From Nitrincola sp. A-D6 (GTDB lineage Bacteria > Pseudomonadota > Gammaproteobacteria > Pseudomonadales > Balneatricaceae): 54,784 nt of DNA. Below are positions 50,203 to 54,784 of the stretch, one piece after another. Below the pieces are notes generated by a model. It searched no databases. It was given only the letters and a program-made list of their open reading frames with translations, and had not been told where the DNA came from. Each line of letters begins with the position of its first letter. Positions within the stretch are counted from its first letter, which is position 1. The DNA lies in contig NZ_JRLB01000074.1 of assembly GCF_000764495.1 (NCBI RefSeq), forward strand, positions 1-54,784. The letters are read 5' to 3'. The translations under genes and the position numbers were made by a program.

Positions 50203-51049
50203 GGTGATATCAGCACCACCCTTGGCCGGTGATGCTGTCGAAAAGCTGCTGCATTTTATCCAGCAGCATCCTCGTCTGGTGGTACTCACGGGTGCGGGTG
50301 TCAGTACCGATTCAGGTATTCCGGATTACCGTGATGCCCGTGGTGAGTGGAAACAAAAGCAGCCAGTCCAGCACCAGGCTTTTATGACCCAGCCAGATGT
50401 TCGTCAACGTTACTGGGCGCGCAGCCTTCCCGGCTGGCCGGTGATACGTGACGCTCAACCCAACAGCGCGCATTTTAATCTTGCTCAAATGGAACATAGC
50501 GGTCATGTGCAACAGCTAGTCACGCAGAATGTCGATCGGTTGCATCAGAAAGCCGGCTCTCATCAAGTGACTGACCTGCATGGTCGCTCTGACCAGGTGA
50601 TTTGCATGACCTGCCATTATCGTGCCGAGCGGGATGAAGTGCATCAACGTGCGGCTGAGATCAATCCGGAATTTGCAGCGATTAAGGCGGTAGCCGCTCC
50701 TGATGGCGATGCACATGTGGAAATGGACTTCTCTCGCTTTAAAGTACCTGACTGCCCGAAATGTGGCGGTATTTTGAAACCGGACGTGGTATTTTTCGGT
50801 GATAACGTACCCAAACAACGCGTTGAAAGCTGCCTGGAAGCACTCAGAGCCAGTGATGGCCTGCTGGTGATAGGCTCATCGCTAATGGTGTTTTCGGGGT
50901 TTCGCTTCAGTCGTCGCGCCGCCGAATGGGGCATACCGATAGCTACTCTCAGCCTGGGGCGCACACGGGCTGACGAACTATCTCAACTGCAGATCAATGC
51001 GCCGATTCGGGAAACCATGGAACAGGTCTGTGGTGTCTATTTTAAATGA
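50174..51049 (+). CDS. Sir2-family NAD-dependent deacylase
   Basis: Sirtuin of about 291 aa. NAD-binding VVLTGAGVSTDSGIPDYRDARGEW, active-site QNVDRLHQKAGSHQVTDLHG (catalytic His), zinc fingers CMTCHY and CPKCGG and GDNVPKQRVE with VIGSSLMVFSGF are all seen. It likely removes acyl groups from protein lysines. The start is uncertain: ATG 50165, ATG 50174 or GTG 50204; I give 50174, but the conserved part begins later. It may be cotranslated with the DUF1904 gene. Confidence 0.93.
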   Translation: MRTLSTSVTEVISAPPLAGDAVEKLLHFIQQHPRLVVLTGAGVSTDSGIPDYRDARGEWKQKQPVQHQAFMTQPDVRQRYWARSLPGWPVIRDAQPNSAHFNLAQMEHSGHVQQLVTQNVDRLHQKAGSHQVTDLHGRSDQVICMTCHYRAERDEVHQRAAEINPEFAAIKAVAAPDGDAHVEMDFSRFKVPDCPKCGGILKPDVVFFGDNVPKQRVESCLEALRASDGLLVIGSSLMVFSGFRFSRRAAEWGIPIATLSLGRTRADELSQLQINAPIRETMEQVCGVYFK

Positions 51050-51741
51050 CGCCCACCATCAACGGCCAGACTGCGGCCGGTGACATAGCGACTTTGTAGC
51101 AGGTAATCCACGGTCTGCAACATTTCATCTGCGCCAGCTTCCTTGTTCATCAATGACTTGGCGCGGGCTTTTTGCTTGTATTCTTCGCTGTCATCTTCAT
51201 TGAACAGGATGAGCGCAGGAGCAATACTGTTGACCTTTACCTTGGGCGCCAGCAGTTGGGCAAAGGACAGGGTCATATTGGCAAGGGCGGCTTTGCTGGC
51301 GGCGTAGGCAATATGCTTTCGACTGCCCTTTTCGGCTACATAATCAGTCAGATGAATAATGTCAGCTACCTCGGAGGCCATTAGCTGCTCCTGCAGCGCC
51401 AGATTCAATTGATAGGGTACGGCAACGTGTACCTGCATCATGGCATGGAGTGTGGCAACGGCTGTCTCGGCACCACTATCGGGTAACCAGTCGGAGGCGT
51501 TATGGATAATGCCACGTAACACGGGTGACTGATGTCGCACCTTCTCAACTAATTCAGTGACCTGCGCGGGCTGGTTAAAATCACACTGAACCAACTCAAC
51601 GCCCTGCTCGCTTAACTCTGCCAGTGATGGCCTGTCAGTTCGATAGGTTCCGATGACCTGATAGCCTTGCGCCTGCAGGTGTTCAGCAAGGTGTTGACCT
51701 ATGCGCTGGCCAACACCGGTAATCAGTAGCGTTCCACTCAA
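51037..51741 (-). CDS. folM: Dihydromonapterin reductase FolM (SDR family)
   Basis: Short-chain reductase of 234 aa. TGVGQRIGQHLAEHLQAQGYQVIGTYR is the nucleotide-binding fold, YAASKAALANM carries the catalytic Tyr and Lys, and VNSIAPALILFNEDDSEEYKQKA with GRSLAVDGGRHLK matches FolM. It reduces dihydromonapterin to tetrahydromonapterin with NADPH. The downstream FolE and FolX on the same strand complete the route, so the three act as one pathway operon. Its end overlaps the sirtuin gene by 13 bases, tail to tail. Confidence 0.9.
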   Translation of the reverse strand: MSGTLLITGVGQRIGQHLAEHLQAQGYQVIGTYRTDRPSLAELSEQGVELVQCDFNQPAQVTELVEKVRHQSPVLRGIIHNASDWLPDSGAETAVATLHAMMQVHVAVPYQLNLALQEQLMASEVADIIHLTDYVAEKGSRKHIAYAASKAALANMTLSFAQLLAPKVKVNSIAPALILFNEDDSEEYKQKARAKSLMNKEAGADEMLQTVDYLLQSRYVTGRSLAVDGGRHLK

Positions 51742-51766
51742 ACCGCTTCTCCTTATCTGAACAGCA

Positions 51767-52405
51767 CTATTTTAAAAACTCCGCACGGGTATGGATATTC
51801 GCTTTAAAAACCCCACCCAAGGCCGTGGTGGAAGTGCGTGAATTGACATCCATAACCCCTCTTGATTTGACACAATAATGTGTCGCTTCGATCGAGACGG
51901 CAACATTTTCAGTCTCAAGTAGCGTTTGCAGGGCGATTAAAATCTGCTGTGTCAGACGTTCCTGCACCTGAGGTCTTTGTGCAAAAAACCTGACTAAGCG
52001 ATTGATTTTAGACAAACCAATAATCTTATCGCCAGGTATATAGGCTACCTTGGCTGAACCATCAATGGTAATAAAATGGTGTTCGCAGGTGCTGGTAAGA
52101 TCTATAGCAGAGACCTTGACCATCTCATCCACTTGCATCTTGTTTTCGATCAAGGACATGGTTGGAAAGTTGCTATAGTCGAGACCAGAGAAAATCTCAT
52201 ACACATACATTTTAGCAATGCGATGAGGGGTTTCGGCCAGACTATCATCAGTCATATCCAGCCCTAATGTCTGCACCACATCCGTCATGGATTGCTTGAT
52301 TTTTTCGTATTTTTCGTCTGACGTTAAACTATGCGCTGTAAGCGGTGTTTCCAGCCCTCGATCAATAAGAACCTGACGAACGCGTGCGGCTTCCGTTGAT
52401 ATCAT
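51767..52405 (-). CDS. folE: GTP cyclohydrolase I FolE
   Basis: Enzyme of 212 aa that makes dihydroneopterin triphosphate from [22 protein letters not shown], the zinc motif [47 protein letters not shown] and [12 protein letters not shown] are diagnostic, with the zinc ligands Cys, His and Cys all present. It lies between folX and folM, giving the substrate for tetrahydromonapterin and perhaps folate. Confidence 0.97.
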   Translation of the reverse strand: MISTEAARVRQVLIDRGLETPLTAHSLTSDEKYEKIKQSMTDVVQTLGLDMTDDSLAETPHRIAKMYVYEIFSGLDYSNFPTMSLIENKMQVDEMVKVSAIDLTSTCEHHFITIDGSAKVAYIPGDKIIGLSKINRLVRFFAQRPQVQERLTQQILIALQTLLETENVAVSIEATHYCVKSRGVMDVNSRTSTTALGGVFKANIHTRAEFLK

Positions 52406-52436
52406 CCTAAGTGCTCCCGTGTGCTGTCTTTGTGCT

Positions 52437-52802
52437 TTAGCACTTATCGTATTGAAGGGTTAAGGACACAGAGTCGGCAAATCTCAATGCATGAGGCTTG
52501 TCGATGCGTACCTGAGCATGGGTCACCACAGCCGGTTCCGCACAGATATTAAGCACATCGGATACCAGCTTTTCCAATAACAGAAACTGGCCATCTTCAA
52601 CATGCGCAATAATTTGCTTGGTAATGCCTTTGTAGTCTAGTGCTGCATCAATATCATCCGTTAAACAACCACGATTGACCGGATAGTGTATCTCGGCATT
52701 AATCACCACATCTTGCTTTTTTTCACGCTCTTCCGGATTGAATCCGATAAAGGTTCGAAGTCGCAAGTTTGTAATCTTGATAATGGCATTACTAAAAGGC
52801 AT
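52437..52802 (-). CDS. folX: Dihydroneopterin triphosphate 2'-epimerase FolX
   Basis: Enzyme of 121 aa related to FolB aldolase. [36 protein letters not shown] and [20 protein letters not shown] are the family signature. It converts dihydroneopterin triphosphate to the monapterin form. The FolX/FolE/FolM gene set points to tetrahydromonapterin, the cofactor of phenylalanine hydroxylase in some gammaproteobacteria. FolB is the alternative, but FolM alongside favours FolX. Confidence 0.9.
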   Translation of the reverse strand: MPFSNAIIKITNLRLRTFIGFNPEEREKKQDVVINAEIHYPVNRGCLTDDIDAALDYKGITKQIIAHVEDGQFLLLEKLVSDVLNICAEPAVVTHAQVRIDKPHALRFADSVSLTLQYDKC

Positions 52803-52924
52803 GTAATTAGTCTCCGACCTGTGTTAGCTCAACTTACGCACCATGGCATGGAAATGGAGCACAACAGACCATAAAAAACCTAGTATTTTACTATAGTATT
52901 CATTTGCACCCTGTCTATGCAACG

Positions 52925-54466
52925 CTATTCCGCATCATCAAACCATTTCAGTCGGTACAGATCATGACGACGATCACGCAAATTATTGACCGAGCCTTCA
53001 AAATGCAACTGCTGCAGCTTATCGATATCCAGATCAGCAAAGAGTAACTGCTCGGAGTTGGCCACGGCTTCGCTTTGTATGGCATCGTGCGGGAAGAACA
53101 GGTCTGAGGGTGTGAATACGGCACTTTGGGCATATTGAATATCAACATTGTCTACGCGGGGCAAGTTACCACAAGAGCCACCGATTACCACATAGCACTC
53201 ATTTTCTATCGCCCGCGCCTGAGCGCAATGTCGAACCCGCAAGTAGCCGTTTTTGGTATCTGTCCAGAAAGGTACAAACAGGATATCGAGTTTCTGTTCT
53301 GCCAGAATGCGGCCCAGTTCAGGAAACTCAACATCGTAACAGATCAGAATCCCTACCCTGCCGGCATCCGTTTCAAAGGTCTGGATACGATCGCCACCAC
53401 TGATAATCCAGTCACGCCGCTCTGAAGGTGTGATGTGAATTTTACGCTGCTCTTCCACGCTACCATCCCGACGACAAAGATAGGCTACGTTGTAGACTTC
53501 ATCGTTATCAATCAGGGGTAAAGAGCCCGCAATAATATTGATGTTATAACTCACCGCCATCTGCGACATGCGATAACAGATCTCTTTGGTAAAACCGGCC
53601 AGAAAACGCATCGCTTCCACTGCAGACAAGTCCGGCGCCAGACCCATCAACGGTGCGCTGAAAAACTCAGGGAAAAGCGCAAAATCTGAACGGTAATCAG
53701 ACATGGCATCGACAAAAAATTCAACCTGATTTAACAGGTCATCCACTGAGTGGGTATGTTGCATCTGCCATTGCACCACACCGACACGCACTTGCGATTT
53801 GATACTTTCATAAGCAATGCTGTTATCGTCACGCTCGTAAAAAATATTGTCCCATTCGAGCAGTGTCGCATAACCGGCTGAGTTGGTGTCTTCAGGCAGG
53901 TAGCCGCGCATCAGTCGCTTAACAGTGAAGTCGTTGGATAGCTGAAAAGACAGGATCGGATCATGAATACTCTTGCGCCCTACCGCCTCGATATAGTCGG
54001 TAACCTCCATCTGGTCAGCCACCTTATGGTAACCAGGCAAACGACCACCGGCCAGGATCGCGCGTAAGTTAAGATCGCGACAGAGTTCTTTACGGGCCTC
54101 ATACAAACGCCGCCCTAACCTTGCACCGCGGTAGTTGGGGTCAACAAACACATCCAGCCCATAAAGCGCATCGCCCTTGGCATTATGACCAGGGATGCGC
54201 GCTTCATTGATCACCTCATCATAGCGATGTGGTATCGAGTATTTGTCATACTTAACACATAGCGTCAATGCCACAGCAACCACTTTATCATGGTCAACGA
54301 TGGCGATCTGTCCTGCGGGAAACAGCCGGATTAGCTTGGCCAGGGTTGCTTCGGACCAGGCACCGCCAAGATCTGGATAGACTTTGGCCATAATATCAGC
54401 CAACTGAGGGTAATCAGCCAGTGTAATGGGACGTATATTAAGGCGAGTACCTTGAGGTTCAGTCAT
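52925..54466 (-). CDS. GNAT acetyltransferase-nitrilase fusion protein
   Basis: Protein of 513 aa from the preferred Met at 54466, which has an AAGGA site. The N-terminal 200 or so residues are a GNAT acetyltransferase (DVFVDPNYRGARLGRRLYEARKELC); the rest is a carbon-nitrogen hydrolase with its Glu-Lys-Cys triad: FALFPEFFSAPLMG, EEQRKIHITPSERR and VGILICYDVEFPELGR. The fusion is known in many proteobacteria as a putative amidase with unknown substrate. The acetyl group acceptor and the amide substrate cannot be read from the sequence. It is transcribed toward folX but separated by 122 bases. Confidence 0.9.
   Translation of the reverse strand: MTEPQGTRLNIRPITLADYPQLADIMAKVYPDLGGAWSEATLAKLIRLFPAGQIAIVDHDKVVAVALTLCVKYDKYSIPHRYDEVINEARIPGHNAKGDALYGLDVFVDPNYRGARLGRRLYEARKELCRDLNLRAILAGGRLPGYHKVADQMEVTDYIEAVGRKSIHDPILSFQLSNDFTVKRLMRGYLPEDTNSAGYATLLEWDNIFYERDDNSIAYESIKSQVRVGVVQWQMQHTHSVDDLLNQVEFFVDAMSDYRSDFALFPEFFSAPLMGLAPDLSAVEAMRFLAGFTKEICYRMSQMAVSYNINIIAGSLPLIDNDEVYNVAYLCRRDGSVEEQRKIHITPSERRDWIISGGDRIQTFETDAGRVGILICYDVEFPELGRILAEQKLDILFVPFWTDTKNGYLRVRHCAQARAIENECYVVIGGSCGNLPRVDNVDIQYAQSAVFTPSDLFFPHDAIQSEAVANSEQLLFADLDIDKLQQLHFEGSVNNLRDRRHDLYRLKWFDDAE
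53351..53358 (-). other. KOPS-like octamer pointing toward dif
   Basis: CCCTACCC on the + strand (GGGTAGGG on the - strand), inside the GNAT-nitrilase gene, points left to dif. Confidence 0.25.
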
Positions 54467-54705
54467 CGACGATTCCTTGCGCTGCATCATTATTAAGCGC
54501 GTTATTCTAGCATAAAAACCGCCACACCCCTTCAATCTATCCACTCAGCGCTTTTTCCATGGTGACATGTGGGTTAGTGCCATGCTGGGGTGGTGGTATC
54601 GCTTTGGTGTGACACAATGGGATGGACTCCTCCTCACCTAACCGGCATCTATGTGCCAAAATGGTGAGTAGACCACAAACCATCTAACGATGAGGAGAAG
54701 CACAG

Positions 54706-54784
54706 ATGACTATTATCCGTGTTGGTGTTGATATTGCAAAGTCTGTTTTTCATGTTCATGGTGCTGACCGTCAGGGTAAAACCT
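54706..54784 (+). mobile_element. 5' part of an IS110-type transposase gene (cut by window end)
   Basis: From the ATG at 54706 the sequence encodes MTIIRVGVDIAKSVFHVHGA and six more codons, the N-terminus of IS110-type DEDD transposases (first catalytic Asp in VDIAK). A GAGGAG-like site precedes it. The region 54545-54705 before it holds no gene and probably contains the left non-coding end of the element, which in this family can encode the bridge RNA. The rest of the element lies beyond the window. Confidence 0.85.

Overview
The window looks like chromosomal DNA of a gammaproteobacterial chemolithoautotroph. The main evidence is a complete-looking carbon-fixation block with form II RuBisCO (cbbM-cbbQ-cbbO), a CbbR regulator, phosphoribulokinase, FBPase, transketolase, aldolase, GAPDH and phosphoglycolate phosphatase, next to RimO, a FolX/FolE/FolM set and an Escherichia-like dif site. 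A sulfur- or iron-oxidising relative of the Thiotrichales type would fit, but the genus cannot be fixed from this sequence.

Left part (1-7000): ordinary housekeeping and stress genes. These are an ArsR regulator with an Old Yellow Enzyme, a LysE-type exporter, a ClC channel, a YcaQ-like DNA glycosylase, a Na/Ca-exchanger-type antiporter and WrbA. Middle part (7.3-27.8 kb): a visibly AT-richer defence island with every gene on the + strand. In order it holds an orphan AbiEi-type antitoxin with a toxin stub, a NYN-LOTUS protein, a GmrSD-type DUF262/DUF1524 protein, a tandem hairpin region, a SNF2-type helicase, a candidate AbiF RNA with an AbiF/Abi_2 HEPN protein, a 33-codon ORF that copies the helicase tail, an AIPR protein, type III Mod and Res, and a Wadjet-like SMC system. 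The Wadjet genes run C-B-A-D instead of the familiar A-B-C-D, and the Toprim protein is short.

The island ends against a near-perfect XerC/XerD dif site at 27915-27942, so this window probably spans the replication terminus. Gene direction flips there: + strand from 7.3 to 27.7 kb, - strand from 28.0 to 39.0 kb. KOPS-like octamers mostly point at the site. Right part (28.0-45.8 kb): pyk-tkt-pntB-pntA-gap-pgp-prk-fbp-cbbY on the - strand, divergent from cbbR-cbbM-cbbQ-cbbO-fba. The transhydrogenase inside the Calvin-cycle cluster suggests coupling of NADH, NADPH and the membrane potential to carbon fixation. The far right (45.8-54.8 kb) has an orphan response regulator, a KfrA-like protein, RimO, a lipoprotein, a DUF1904 protein, a sirtuin, a tetrahydromonapterin gene set, a GNAT-nitrilase fusion and the start of an IS110-type element cut by the window edge.

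Ten genes carry reading-frame breaks (eleven sites). In nine of those genes the family sequence is restored exactly by adding back a G or C, usually in a short G/C run. I read these as systematic base-calling errors, not decay, and annotate such genes as single restored CDSs.
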